From assembly GCA_020634885.1 (NCBI GenBank), contig JACKAW010000001.1:1-64000 (forward strand): a stretch of 64,000 bases of DNA, in the 5' to 3' direction. Below are positions 23,627-31,218 of the stretch, in pieces. This DNA comes from Anaerolineales bacterium (GTDB taxonomy: Bacteria; Chloroflexota; Anaerolineae; Anaerolineales; Villigracilaceae). How positions within the stretch are numbered: the stretch's first letter is position 1; each line of letters starts with the position of its first letter. The position numbers and the translations under genes are program-made. The notes beneath the pieces are model-generated. The model worked only from the letters and a program-made list of their open reading frames with translations, was not told the origin of the DNA and ran no database searches.

Positions 23627-24214
23627 TTATCCTCCTGCCAATACCATTGCTTGATAAAAAACAGAAATAGAAAACCCTGTAAAGATGAAGACAAAACCAA
23701 CAAGTGAGGGAATTGCCGAAAGCATTCTTGAGAGAATTTTATCTTTGTTTGGTACTGACAGCAATGAAATAGCCGCCGAAAAACAACCTAGAAAACCAGA
23801 AATAAATGCTAAAACATATGAGGGGAGAAAATAGAATGGAAATGACTTTGGTGCAAAGTGATACATTGATTCCATTACGTTTGAGTATAACGATTCACTA
23901 AAAAGAGATTTACTAAAACCAAACAATCTTAATACAAATATCCAACTACCTTGTTCAATTCCAGTGACTATACCTTGACTTAACGATAGCAAAAATTGAG
24001 CAGTTATTATTACCCATATTGTGCAAGCAAAAGCCCCGATTATTGAATAGGAAAATATACTCCTCTTGGGGAAATTCTTCTTTGCTAACGAAAGTGAAAT
24101 CATTACCAAAATGCTGATAGCAATTGCGCCATTTAATGAGAGTGCAATCCAAACCTCATTAATGCTTGTATTCTCAAACAAACGAAGAAACCAATTTGCC
24201 ATAACCTTTCCCAT
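23627..24214 (-). CDS. Cassette membrane protein, four TM segments
   Basis: This 195-residue protein has hydrophobic segments near residues 22-44, 55-85, 120-145 and 160-190. The first loop contains KKNFPKRS and the second a long polar segment (IEQGSWIFVLRLFGFSKSLFSESLYSNVMESMYHFAPKS). It contains a methionine at residue 5 that could be the real start. No family recognised. It is the only gene of its cassette, 52 bp from attC-26. Confidence 0.72.
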   Translation of the reverse strand: MGKVMANWFLRLFENTSINEVWIALSLNGAIAISILVMISLSLAKKNFPKRSIFSYSIIGAFACTIWVIITAQFLLSLSQGIVTGIEQGSWIFVLRLFGFSKSLFSESLYSNVMESMYHFAPKSFPFYFLPSYVLAFISGFLGCFSAAISLLSVPNKDKILSRMLSAIPSLVGFVFIFTGFSISVFYQAMVLAGG

Positions 24215-24247
24215 TATTTTTGAGACTGATCGCCTTTTTCGGGAAGC

Positions 24248-24376
24248 GCCTAACGGTTTGCGTTACCTGCGTGTGGGTGGGCGTGGAAAATGCTTGGGAG
24301 CAGGAAAAACTCGAAGCCAGAAAAAGGCTTGTAAATGCCGCAGAATCCCACACGTCAGGTGCACGCTTTGTTAGCC
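24248..24376 (-). repeat. attC-27 (class B)
   Basis: Left box GCCTAAC, right box GTTAGCC. Inner arms GTGTGGGTGGGCGTGG and CCCACACGTCAGG. It terminates the peptidase/Trypco1 cassette. Confidence 0.93.
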
Positions 24377-24386
24377 AGTAAAATAC

Positions 24387-25478
24387 TTAAGTTAACTCTG
24401 CAATGCGTTGAATAACACTATCCTCCATTGCCTCAATCCATGAAACCATCACATTTGCAAGCGAAAATATTCCTTCATTGCCAGAACCTTTTATAAATTC
24501 ACGGACATTTTCAGACCGCAAATTTGAAGGCGGATGAGTAAGTGGCTCGGGTAGTTGACTTCCATGTAAACGAGCAACCTCTTTTGTTACTCTTGTTACG
24601 AGATTATCTAAAGCAAAGAAAATAAGGGGAGCGGCTACAATTCCTTGAACATTTAGCAAGGTTTTCTGTTGACCGAGCGAATAGTCTAATGAAGCAAACA
24701 TTACATTCACTGCTATAACATCAGCTTCAAATTCCTGCTCCCACTGTTTCGGAATAACTTCTATCTCAACTTCATTAGTGCTTGTTATAAGTGATTGGGA
24801 GGTATTTAGATGCCCTCCAATTGCATGACCATATTCATGAGCTAAACAAAACATCTCACAATACTTTAGGAGCAATGCATGCACATTTCCTTTAGCTCCT
24901 CCAATAATTGGTAAACGCCTTGCACTATAAGGTGATTGGCAATGAAGGTAGGTCAATACTAATTCTGCAAGAATATCAATGATTTCTTGATGTGAATATC
25001 CTGATATTTCACTTTCTGTACCTTCTATTGGATTACCAGTCTCATCAAATTTCGCCGCTACCATAGAAAGAGTCATTATCTTCATCACTTTGTGGAGAAA
25101 CATCATAAGCCCAGTGTTAAGTAGCAGTAAGGCACCACCTGCTACTGGAACAGCGATAGCATTAAAAGACCCTGTTGGAAATTCGCCAGCATATACGTCA
25201 ATTTGCAACTCTTGTTTTAGTTCTTTAATGCCTCTCTCAATGGACATAGAAAGTTCACCGATAGCACCTCCTAAGCCTACTTCTTTGCTTTCTAGAAGTT
25301 GACGAGCAATGTCTTCAATCGGTTTGCCATCAATCCGATCCCCATATTTGTTTTTCATTTCTGAAACGATTTGCTTATAGACGCTACCAGAAATCTCACT
25401 CATCGGTCGAGGTAGTGGCAAGCCGTATCTTGTTAACAGCTTGAAATATTCATTTTCGAGCTTTCTTGGTTGATGCAT
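24387..25478 (-). CDS. HExxH zinc peptidase of a two-gene conflict-like cassette
   Basis: This 363-residue protein carries a zinc-protease motif HEYGH at residues 214-218, with EQEFEAD at about 247-253 downstream supplying the third ligand. A helical N-terminus (1-100) and two hydrophobic stretches (about 107-130 and 275-295) suggest membrane association. The start overlaps the stop of 25450-25815 by 29 bp, so the pair is translationally coupled. The HEYGH...EFEAD pattern fits gluzincin-like peptidases (M48/M78-type), not a housekeeping enzyme I recognise. Trypco-associated peptidases are described in bacterial conflict systems, and this pairing fits that theme. The target is unknown. Confidence 0.78.
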   Translation of the reverse strand: MHQPRKLENEYFKLLTRYGLPLPRPMSEISGSVYKQIVSEMKNKYGDRIDGKPIEDIARQLLESKEVGLGGAIGELSMSIERGIKELKQELQIDVYAGEFPTGSFNAIAVPVAGGALLLLNTGLMMFLHKVMKIMTLSMVAAKFDETGNPIEGTESEISGYSHQEIIDILAELVLTYLHCQSPYSARRLPIIGGAKGNVHALLLKYCEMFCLAHEYGHAIGGHLNTSQSLITSTNEVEIEVIPKQWEQEFEADVIAVNVMFASLDYSLGQQKTLLNVQGIVAAPLIFFALDNLVTRVTKEVARLHGSQLPEPLTHPPSNLRSENVREFIKGSGNEGIFSLANVMVSWIEAMEDSVIQRIAELT

Positions 25479-25815
25479 TGGATTTTGTGTCCTTAAGAGT
25501 AAGCGTGAATGTTAATCCGACCTGCGTCTTAACTCCACCAGAAACAGTAGAAACAATTGATACATCTCCGCTGGCGTCTATGCCTAGAGTAAAACTAACC
25601 GTATTTGCTTGGTAATTATTTCCGCTTAATGGCAGTTCTGAAATAATATCAACCAAAGTTGCATAAGTCGATGATAATCTCTCGGCAAGTACGCTAGTTT
25701 CAAACTCTATAGTTTTACCAAAAGGAGTTCTGACTAATTCTTCTAGCGACGGTCTAGCTGACTTGATTTCTGCTTCAGGATTGTCTACAAGTACTCGAAC
25801 TTTCTTTTTGTCCAT
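25450..25815 (-). CDS. Trypco1-like partner protein
   Basis: This 121-residue protein resembles the trypsin-co-occurring domain 1 (CU044_2847 family). It has an N-terminal strand segment KVRVLVDNP, a helical middle (TSVLAERLSSTYATLVDIISEL), then SFTLGIDASGDVSIVSTVSGGVKTQVGLTFTLTLK, the two amphipathic strands with a central GG/GV turn that end the domain. It sits directly upstream of the zinc peptidase and overlaps its start. Trypco1 domains are thought to act as sensors or adaptors for a linked peptidase. The identification is by pattern, and a trypsin fold is absent here: the linked enzyme is a metallopeptidase. Confidence 0.6.
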   Translation of the reverse strand: MDKKKVRVLVDNPEAEIKSARPSLEELVRTPFGKTIEFETSVLAERLSSTYATLVDIISELPLSGNNYQANTVSFTLGIDASGDVSIVSTVSGGVKTQVGLTFTLTLKDTKSNASTKKARK

Positions 25816-25837
25816 AATTGTTCACTCCATTTTTACT

Positions 25838-25966
25838 GGCTAACGGTTTGCGTTACCTGCGTGTGGGCGGGCGTGGACAATGTTTGGGAGCAGGAAAAAC
25901 CCGAAGCCAGAAAAATATCAGAAAAAGCCGCAGACTCCCACACGTCAGGTGCACGCTTTGTTAGTT
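25838..25966 (-). repeat. attC-28 (class B)
   Basis: Left box GGCTAAC, right box GTTAGTT. The right box overlaps the stop codon of the BRO-N gene (TTA at 25961-25963). It terminates the BRO-N cassette. The rare right box is matched by AACTAAC in attC-29. Confidence 0.93.
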
Positions 25967-26749
25967 TTCGTCTCTTGGAGACCTTAGCAATTTCGGCAAG
26001 TAATCAAGGGCTAGAGGGTCTCTTTCTTTGAAATATTTTTGTGCATTTTGAGGTATCCAAACTTCATTGATATAACGAATAAATATCGGTAAAGCGTCTA
26101 TATGATACATAAATGCGTCAACGTCAGGTCTATTATCTGGAAATGAATGTTTGTATGTCTTATGTTGCCCAAAAAATTCAGAATTATTTTTTCTTAGAAA
26201 CTCTGCAAAGCCTTTTCCTACGCTAATATCTGGCATAAGTTGTTTACCATCTTCGCCTCTATCAGGAATGGAATATCCTACTTTTTCGAGTTCCATATAT
26301 AGTCGAGCGTACATTTCGCTAATCACAGAAAAATAATCATTCGGCAATTTATGGTAATTATCTTTATAGCGAGTGATAAAGTTCGGTAATGCTGACCTAT
26401 CAATTTTTCCGTAAAATCCCTTTTTGCGAATTGACGGAACAACTTCTTCAAAAAGCCATTCTTCAAATTTTTCAGCAGACGGTAAAGATGATTTTACAAT
26501 TAGACGGTAAACATTTGGTTCATTTATAAGTGTTACTTCTTGAGTTCCGCCATTTGTAAGGATGCCCTGTTTCAGGGTACCCTTTGCTTTACAGTGAGTG
26601 CTTATGGCATTGGCAGGTTTTACATAGCCGAGAGTTCTCGCTACATCTGATGCTACAAACCAAATCTCCCCGTCAATTTCAACGGTTCTTATTTCTTTGA
26701 ACATTCTATCTTCTTCTGATTCATATTTGAAAATCTGCAACTGTATCAT
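25961..26749 (-). CDS. BRO-N domain protein
   Basis: This 262-residue protein has a BRO-N domain (about residues 1-112): FKEIRTVEIDGEIWFVASDVARTLGYVKPANAISTHCK, then LINEPNVYRLIVKSSLPSAEKFEEWLFEEVVPSIRKKGFY. BRO-N binds DNA and is common in phage antirepressors and in host proteins of unknown role. The rest (about 115-262) is unlike the usual phage C-termini, with PDISVGKGFAEFLR and QHKTYKHSFPDNR, matching the family of stand-alone BRO proteins. Its stop codon lies inside the attC-28 right box, so part of the recombination site is coding. It is the only gene of its cassette. Confidence 0.85.
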   Translation of the reverse strand: MIQLQIFKYESEEDRMFKEIRTVEIDGEIWFVASDVARTLGYVKPANAISTHCKAKGTLKQGILTNGGTQEVTLINEPNVYRLIVKSSLPSAEKFEEWLFEEVVPSIRKKGFYGKIDRSALPNFITRYKDNYHKLPNDYFSVISEMYARLYMELEKVGYSIPDRGEDGKQLMPDISVGKGFAEFLRKNNSEFFGQHKTYKHSFPDNRPDVDAFMYHIDALPIFIRYINEVWIPQNAQKYFKERDPLALDYLPKLLRSPRDEN

Positions 26750-26817
26750 TGACCGCTACCTCTCTTTGCAAAGATGGAAATATTAATTGAATAATACCAT
26801 TTTTATAATGAAAAGAA

Positions 26818-26947
26818 AACTAACGGTTTGCGTTACCTGCGCTGGGGCGGGGACGGCGAAGCCGTCCAGCCAGAAAAATGATAAGGCGTGTGAAACTGCT
26901 TGGGATGTGCGCAGAATCCCCAGCGTCAGGTGCACGCTTTGTTGGGC
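26818..26947 (-). repeat. attC-29 (class A)
   Basis: Left box AACTAAC, right box GTTGGGC. It terminates the cassette of the small protein at 27012-27440. Confidence 0.93.
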
Positions 26948-27011
26948 GCGTGCTGATTTGAAGTGACCTTTGCCAAATAAAGAAATGCTTGCTGAAAGAC
27001 GCGACATAATT

Positions 27012-27440
27012 TCAATTTCCAAACTTGCATTGATTATAAAAGGAAATAAACTCTTCCCTGCGTTCAGATATATTAAGCGAAGATATTAAATCGTCAAGTG
27101 TGCTGACGACTTCAAATTTTATAGGTATATTACTTGGCAACAACTTAAACGTTTCGCTAATTAAATACATACCTTTGCTTTTTGAGAGTGCTACAACCTG
27201 CTCTGGCTCAAGTCCTTTTTCGGGTAACTTATCATTGAACTCAATTGCATATTTTATGTCTTGTAATTCAAAATCTGTTTCGACAGAAAGTATGTCAATA
27301 ATTGTCACCATACCCCATTTACGTAGTTTGTCTTGGGATGCGGCTTCTGCGGCTTTGAAATATTCAGACCCAGTTACTGTTTCTTTCCCAACAAAAAGAA
27401 CAATATTGAGTTCGGGATTGATGTAATAACGAAATGGCAT
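27012..27440 (-). CDS. Small STAS-like protein, unknown function
   Basis: This 142-residue protein starts at the ATG at 27440 (MPFRYYINPELN); in-frame extension upstream lacks support. It has the alternating strand-helix pattern of SpoIIAA/STAS-like folds: YINPELNIVLFVGKETVTGSEYFKAAEAA, WGMVTIIDILSVETDFELQDIKYAIEFND, VVALSKSKGMYLISETFKLL and FEVVSTLDDLISSL. Such folds are common in regulatory partners but the phosphorylated serine loop is not obvious. It is a cytoplasmic protein. It is the only gene of its cassette. Confidence 0.65.
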   Translation of the reverse strand: MPFRYYINPELNIVLFVGKETVTGSEYFKAAEAASQDKLRKWGMVTIIDILSVETDFELQDIKYAIEFNDKLPEKGLEPEQVVALSKSKGMYLISETFKLLPSNIPIKFEVVSTLDDLISSLNISERREEFISFYNQCKFGN

Positions 27441-27494
27441 TTTTGTAATCACACCTTGCAAAAATATTTTTGTGGTTATCGCTTTGCGACAAGC

Positions 27495-27625
27495 GCCCAA
27501 CGGTTTGCGTCACCGGCGGGCAGATTTCAAGTGTCGCATACGGAGTGCCAAAAGTCAAGATAATCATCAAGCCGATTGAGACGCACCCAGGCGACTGTTT
27601 CCGTCCGGTGCACGCTTTGTTGGGC
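27495..27625 (-). repeat. attC-30 (class C, within duplicated unit)
   Basis: Left box GCCCAAC, right box GTTGGGC. The core differs completely from class A: GTCACCGGCGGGCAG on the left and GTTTCCGTCCGGTGC on the right. The end sequences are the conserved ones. It terminates the gene-poor cassette 27626-28254. An identical core occurs in attC-34. Confidence 0.92.
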
Positions 27626-28261
27626 ATGGCAGTTCAGCAAGGCACGCGATCCGAGTGAGAGAAAAAATTTTGATGCACGGACGTGCGGAGTACAGGAAAA
27701 ATTTTTTATCGAACCCGTGGCGCTCACTTTTTTTCTTTTGTTTTTTTCTTCCGACCTACCGCTGATAAACCATTGCATCTGCCAGCAAGCGGGGTTATCG
27801 TGGAGGCTGGATGCTGATTAGCTGTTGCGTGTAGACGGGGCTTGTCTTATATATAAACAAAGGACTTTTTATTTTCTTTTTTTCACTGTCTGCATCCCTC
27901 TTTTTTTCTGTCAATTGTAATGCTGAGTGATTGAATAAATCGCTGTGAAATTGCCTGCCCCCTGTTCACTCCGTAGGATGTATTTTTTTGCCTGACGCAG
28001 TTTTTACCCGCCGTTGATGGGTCGCCGTGTCAAGGGTGGTTCAAGCGAGGCTGGCGCAATTTCTTTTCGCCGTGCCGAGCGTCCCCCTTGACATGGCGTT
28101 CAACGGTGGGTAGCGTCGGGCAGGCAAAAAAATAATCACTGTGTAAATGCTGTCAAAACATGCTGAAGCATTGCAATTGATACTTCTCGGTGTGGAGATT
28201 GGCTTGTGTGATTTTCTTTCGTTGTGGGGTTTCTGTGGGGGATATAAAGCAGATGCCCAAC
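27499..28261. repeat. Gene-poor duplicated cassette, copy 1
   Basis: A 763-bp unit comprising attC-30 and about 630 bp of sequence without a convincing gene. The stretch 31092-31854 appears identical base for base, at a constant offset of 3593. Boundaries fall exactly on attC core boxes, so duplication used the cassette machinery. It holds a long hairpin (27981-28134), poly-A/T tracts and GCACGGACGTGC. It has no ORF of normal length or pattern. Confidence 0.9.
27981..28134. other. Long imperfect inverted repeat in duplicated cassette, copy 1
   Basis: The left arm starts TATTTTTTTGCCTG at 27981 and continues through ACCCGCCGTTGA to CGCCGTGTCAAGGG. The right arm, CCCCCTTGACATGGCG through CAACGGTGGGT to GGGCAGGCAAAAAAATA, is its imperfect reverse complement. 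Arms of about 50 bp flank a spacer of about 45 bp. The structure could be a stable RNA or single-stranded DNA fold; function unknown. Confidence 0.7.
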
Positions 28262-28383
28262 GGCTTGCGTTACCTGCGTGTGGGCGGGCGTGGATTCTGT
28301 TTGGGAGCAGGAAAAACTTGAAGCCAGAAAAATGCTTGAAAGTGCCGCAGAATCCCACACGTCAGGTGCACGCTATGTTAGCC
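28255..28383 (-). repeat. attC-31 (class B)
   Basis: Left box GCCCAAC, right box GTTAGCC. Class B arms. The right end reads CACGCTATGTTAGCC, with one A for T against the usual CACGCTTTG. It terminates the cassette of the membrane protein at 28389-28979. Confidence 0.92.
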
Positions 28384-28388
28384 CGTTC

Positions 28389-28979
28389 TTATTTAATCAA
28401 TAAACTCATTATAAAGTTTATTATGACCGATGAAATAACGCCAAGGAAGAAACCAAAAAAGCAGTCAAGATTTTTTTCTCTTTTTACGACTTTTTCATTT
28501 GTTGTTTGAATAGATTGAGAAATTCCTTCCTCAATTTTTTCAAGCCTTTTATCGATGCCCTCAAAGTTCGATGTTATCAATTCTAAGTTTAATCCGCCAG
28601 TATTTTTATCTATCAAGGATAATGGCTTTCTAAGCTTCTCAAGAAATATGTAAATTCCACTAATTAAAGTGGAGAACGCTAAAAATATACCAGAATGGAC
28701 CCAAAGTGTTGGACCTAATTTTACGCCTATATCTGTAACAACATTATTTGTTAATGAGAGATATATTGACAGTCCAGTAAAAGTGCAATTGACTAAATAA
28801 TGAATAAAGCCATGTATCTTATTTTTTTCAAAAATGAAGTGTGCCATTAAAAAGAAGATAATGGAAAATGTGACAGATAGATAGACAAAGGCTGGTGGAT
28901 ATATGTAAAAAAGACTTATTAAAGGTATTGCGGAAATAATTATAGTAAAACCAACAAAATATTTTTTCATGAAATTCAC
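28389..28979 (-). CDS. Cassette membrane protein with coiled-coil segment
   Basis: This 196-residue protein has four hydrophobic segments (about 8-28, 32-50, 62-80, 92-112), a long polar segment with heptad-like helices (about 125-168, LITSNFEGIDKRLEKIEEGISQSIQTTNEKVVKREK) and a C-terminal hydrophobic helix (about 172-192). The first codon is GTG at 28979; an ATG at 28970 (MKKYF) may be the real start. The coiled coil is probably cytoplasmic and oligomerising. I recognise no family. It is the only gene of its cassette, 5 bp from attC-31. Confidence 0.72.
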   Translation of the reverse strand: MNFMKKYFVGFTIIISAIPLISLFYIYPPAFVYLSVTFSIIFFLMAHFIFEKNKIHGFIHYLVNCTFTGLSIYLSLTNNVVTDIGVKLGPTLWVHSGIFLAFSTLISGIYIFLEKLRKPLSLIDKNTGGLNLELITSNFEGIDKRLEKIEEGISQSIQTTNEKVVKREKNLDCFFGFFLGVISSVIINFIMSLLIK

Positions 28980-29028
28980 TTAATCTATTTTCCCTGCTTT
29001 TGAAAGACTAGTTTGTTTGCAGAAAACG

Positions 29029-29157
29029 GGCTAACGGTTTGCGTTACCTGCGCTGGGGTGGGGACGGCGAAGCCGTCCAACCAGAAAATGATAAGGCGTA
29101 GAAAACTGCTTGAGATTGCCGCAGAATCCCCAGCGTCAGGTGCACGCTTTGTTGGCA
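29029..29157 (-). repeat. attC-32 (class A)
   Basis: Left box GGCTAAC, right box GTTGGCA. It terminates the MazEF cassette. The rare right box is matched by TGCCAAC in attC-33. Confidence 0.93.
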
Positions 29158-29192
29158 CGCTTTTGTTGTGCAAGACTCTACATGCTTTGAAG

Positions 29193-29528
29193 TTACTCAC
29201 GAATTAAGGTACTTAATTTCTTGATGACTTCATTAAACTGTTCTGGTGGTAACTTACAACTAAACTTTGCTTTTCTTGCTTTCCAATCAAGGCTTTTTAC
29301 TTGGTCAGATAAAATTGCGCCTTTTGCTTCTAATCCTTCAGGTATCAAAACTTCAAAAGGATACCCTTTGACCTGGCTTGTGATGGGGCAGAGGATTGCT
29401 AAACCAACTTTTCCGTTATAAGCCTTTGGAGACAAAACCAATGCGGGTCTATGTCCCGCTTGTTCGTGCCCTGCTTGTGGATTGAACATTATCCAAACAA
29501 TGTCGCCGCTATCAGGAATATATGCCAT
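29193..29528 (-). CDS. mazF: MazF endoribonuclease toxin
   Basis: This 111-residue protein matches MazF/ChpB: DSGDIVWIMFNPQAGHEQAGHRPALVLSP (with the Arg of GHRPALV that contributes to catalysis), ILCPITSQVKGYPFEV, and LEAKGAILSDQVKSLDW with the catalytic-loop SDQVKSLDW. MazF cleaves mRNA at short motifs and arrests growth. Its antitoxin gene, 29533-29775, ends 4 bp upstream, so the two are one unit. This is the second mRNA-interferase module in the array, but it is not closely similar to the PemK at 2992-3339. Confidence 0.93.
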   Translation of the reverse strand: MAYIPDSGDIVWIMFNPQAGHEQAGHRPALVLSPKAYNGKVGLAILCPITSQVKGYPFEVLIPEGLEAKGAILSDQVKSLDWKARKAKFSCKLPPEQFNEVIKKLSTLIRE

Positions 29529-29532
29529 AGGT

Positions 29533-29775
29533 TCACCAAACTTCGTTTCCTACAGCAAGACCCGTATCAACTTCATTATGAAGATTATCTTTTGTGATAC
29601 CTGCAAGCAATTCATCAAGTGTCCAACTTGGTGCTGGAACTGGCGTAACAATAATTTTGCCTTTTACGATGCTTATTTCCACGAAAGAATCATTTTCTAA
29701 TTGAGCGTCAACCGCAAAGGCTTTTGGTATTCGGAGGGCAAGACTATTGCCCCATTTCTGAACTTTTGTGAGCAT
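29533..29775 (-). CDS. mazE: MazE-like antitoxin (AbrB fold)
   Basis: This 80-residue protein has the AbrB/MazE DNA-binding start KVQKWGNSLALRIPKAFA, with the WGNS(L)A(L)RIP signature of MazE, then a strand EISIVKGKIIVTPV and a C-terminal acidic extension (APSWTLDELLAGITKDNLHNEVDTG) that wraps the toxin. It precedes mazF by 4 bp. MazE normally represses its own operon as a complex with MazF, so the leader of about 80 bp before attC-33 probably carries a promoter and operator. Confidence 0.93.
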   Translation of the reverse strand: MLTKVQKWGNSLALRIPKAFAVDAQLENDSFVEISIVKGKIIVTPVPAPSWTLDELLAGITKDNLHNEVDTGLAVGNEVW

Positions 29776-29855
29776 AAGGTTATCTCCTGTTTGTTTCTAC
29801 AACAAAGATACACCTTTTTGCGGAATTTTTCAAGTGCTTATTTGTGCAAGGGGCG

Positions 29856-29985
29856 TGCCAACGGCTTGCGTTACCTGCGCTGGGGAGTTGGCTGAGTCCG
29901 CTTGGGGTATAGAAAAAACTCGACAGCGGGGAAAATGCTTGGGATGCCGCAGAATCCCCAGCGTCAGGTGCACGCTTTGTTAGCC
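29856..29985 (-). repeat. attC-33 (class D)
   Basis: Left box TGCCAAC, right box GTTAGCC. Shares the arms CCTGCGCTGGGG and CCCCAGCGTCAGG with class A but has a different loop (AGTTGGCTGAGTCCGC and GACAGCGGGGAAAATGC) lacking GGACGGCGAAGCCGTCC. It terminates the cassette at 30049-31029. Confidence 0.9.
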
Positions 29986-30048
29986 CGTTTTTGTTTTTGG
30001 AATACCTTACTCGTGTTTTCATTGCTTAAATTTCACCTTATGGATTTC

Positions 30049-31029
30049 CTATAGAAACTCCATCCAATATTTCTCAGATGATTTCGCAATATCTATACCA
30101 CGCAAGTTTACCCTTAAATCTTCTATAAAGGCATTTACTGATGAGTGACCAATATAATGCTCAATACAAGCAATCGCGGTTATAGATGCAAACTTTGCTG
30201 ATACGCTTAAATTTCCAATAAAAGTGTCGAGATTAATGTTTTCGCCATAGTCGTAGGATAAGTAAATAGAGTCCCTATAATTTGCTTTTGTTCTTTGCCT
30301 ATAAGCGCAATGTAAAAAACCTATTTCTGATATCAAGCGACTGTCTCTTATTTTTCGAGCATTTTTACTGCGGAAATTTTCAATATTTTTATTGTCGCGC
30401 AATATGTTGCTTTTCGTTTTCTCTACATTCCAAGTTGCTGTTCCTTGAAGATATTGCGCTAACATCCCTTGAGCCACAGTGTCCATAGAAATAAAAGTAC
30501 GATTTAAATCATAATGCACAGGCTGAGTCCCATTAATAAAAACCGCATAGTCTTCGCCTTCTGTTCTTTGTGCCAGCATGTCAAACGGATATGGAAGATG
30601 TGTCCGAAATGTGGATGAGACAAACTTTGCAGTTTTGGAATGGTCTTCAGGTATTTTGTGACCAAAAATCGGCAACATTGAACGAATGGAGAAGTAGGTG
30701 GCGTAATACCAATCTACTATGGCTGTAGGACGAATCCAAGGGATTTGACTCAATTCAAGCGCAAATCTATCTACAGTCATGGCATAGATGACCGAAAAAG
30801 TTAAATGTTCAAACACATCACTATGCGGGAATGCATGAATTGGTTTGTTTAATTTGTCTTTTCTATAAAAATCTCTACAAGATTCGATTTGTTCAGTAGT
30901 GCTTTTCCCATGCTTACTTTCAATTTCAAATTTTAAGGCTTTATACCAATTGCTAACTGCCTGCACAGAAAATGATGGCTTGCGGCTATTATCTTGAATT
31001 GAAATTTGTTCGTAAAGCCAATGATTCAT
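30049..31029 (-). CDS. Unknown cassette protein, 326 residues
   Basis: This soluble 326-residue protein starts MNHWLYEQISIQDNSRKPSFSVQAVSNWYKALKFEIESKHG. It is mostly helical with many aromatics. Motifs such as AIVDWYYATYFSIRSMLPIFGHKIPEDHSKTAKF (near 105-138) resemble the HEPN/HEPN-like toxin context (YYAxYxxxRxxL) but the RxxxxH catalytic pair is not clear. A basic segment ENFRSKNARKIRDSRLI lies at about 218-234. I cannot name the family. It is the only gene of its cassette and one of the larger ones. Confidence 0.68.
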   Translation of the reverse strand: MNHWLYEQISIQDNSRKPSFSVQAVSNWYKALKFEIESKHGKSTTEQIESCRDFYRKDKLNKPIHAFPHSDVFEHLTFSVIYAMTVDRFALELSQIPWIRPTAIVDWYYATYFSIRSMLPIFGHKIPEDHSKTAKFVSSTFRTHLPYPFDMLAQRTEGEDYAVFINGTQPVHYDLNRTFISMDTVAQGMLAQYLQGTATWNVEKTKSNILRDNKNIENFRSKNARKIRDSRLISEIGFLHCAYRQRTKANYRDSIYLSYDYGENINLDTFIGNLSVSAKFASITAIACIEHYIGHSSVNAFIEDLRVNLRGIDIAKSSEKYWMEFL

Positions 31030-31087
31030 ATTTTTATCCCAACATCATTAAGCAGGCGTTGTTTTTACAATTGTTGTGCAAGGGACG

Positions 31088-31218
31088 GGCTAACGGTTTG
31101 CGTCACCGGCGGGCAGATTTCAAGTGTCGCATACGGAGTGCCAAAAGTCAAGATAATCATCAAGCCGATTGAGACGCACCCAGGCGACTGTTTCCGTCCG
31201 GTGCACGCTTTGTTGGGC
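31088..31218 (-). repeat. attC-34 (class C)
   Basis: Left box GGCTAAC, right box GTTGGGC. The core is identical to attC-30. It terminates copy 2 of the duplicated gene-poor cassette. Confidence 0.92.

Noticed and set aside
27981..28134. Hairpin in duplicated cassette as an extra attC site
   Set aside because: The GTTGAT and TTCAAC text lies inside-out relative to attC boxes (GTT first, AAC last), and no matching core or loop is present.
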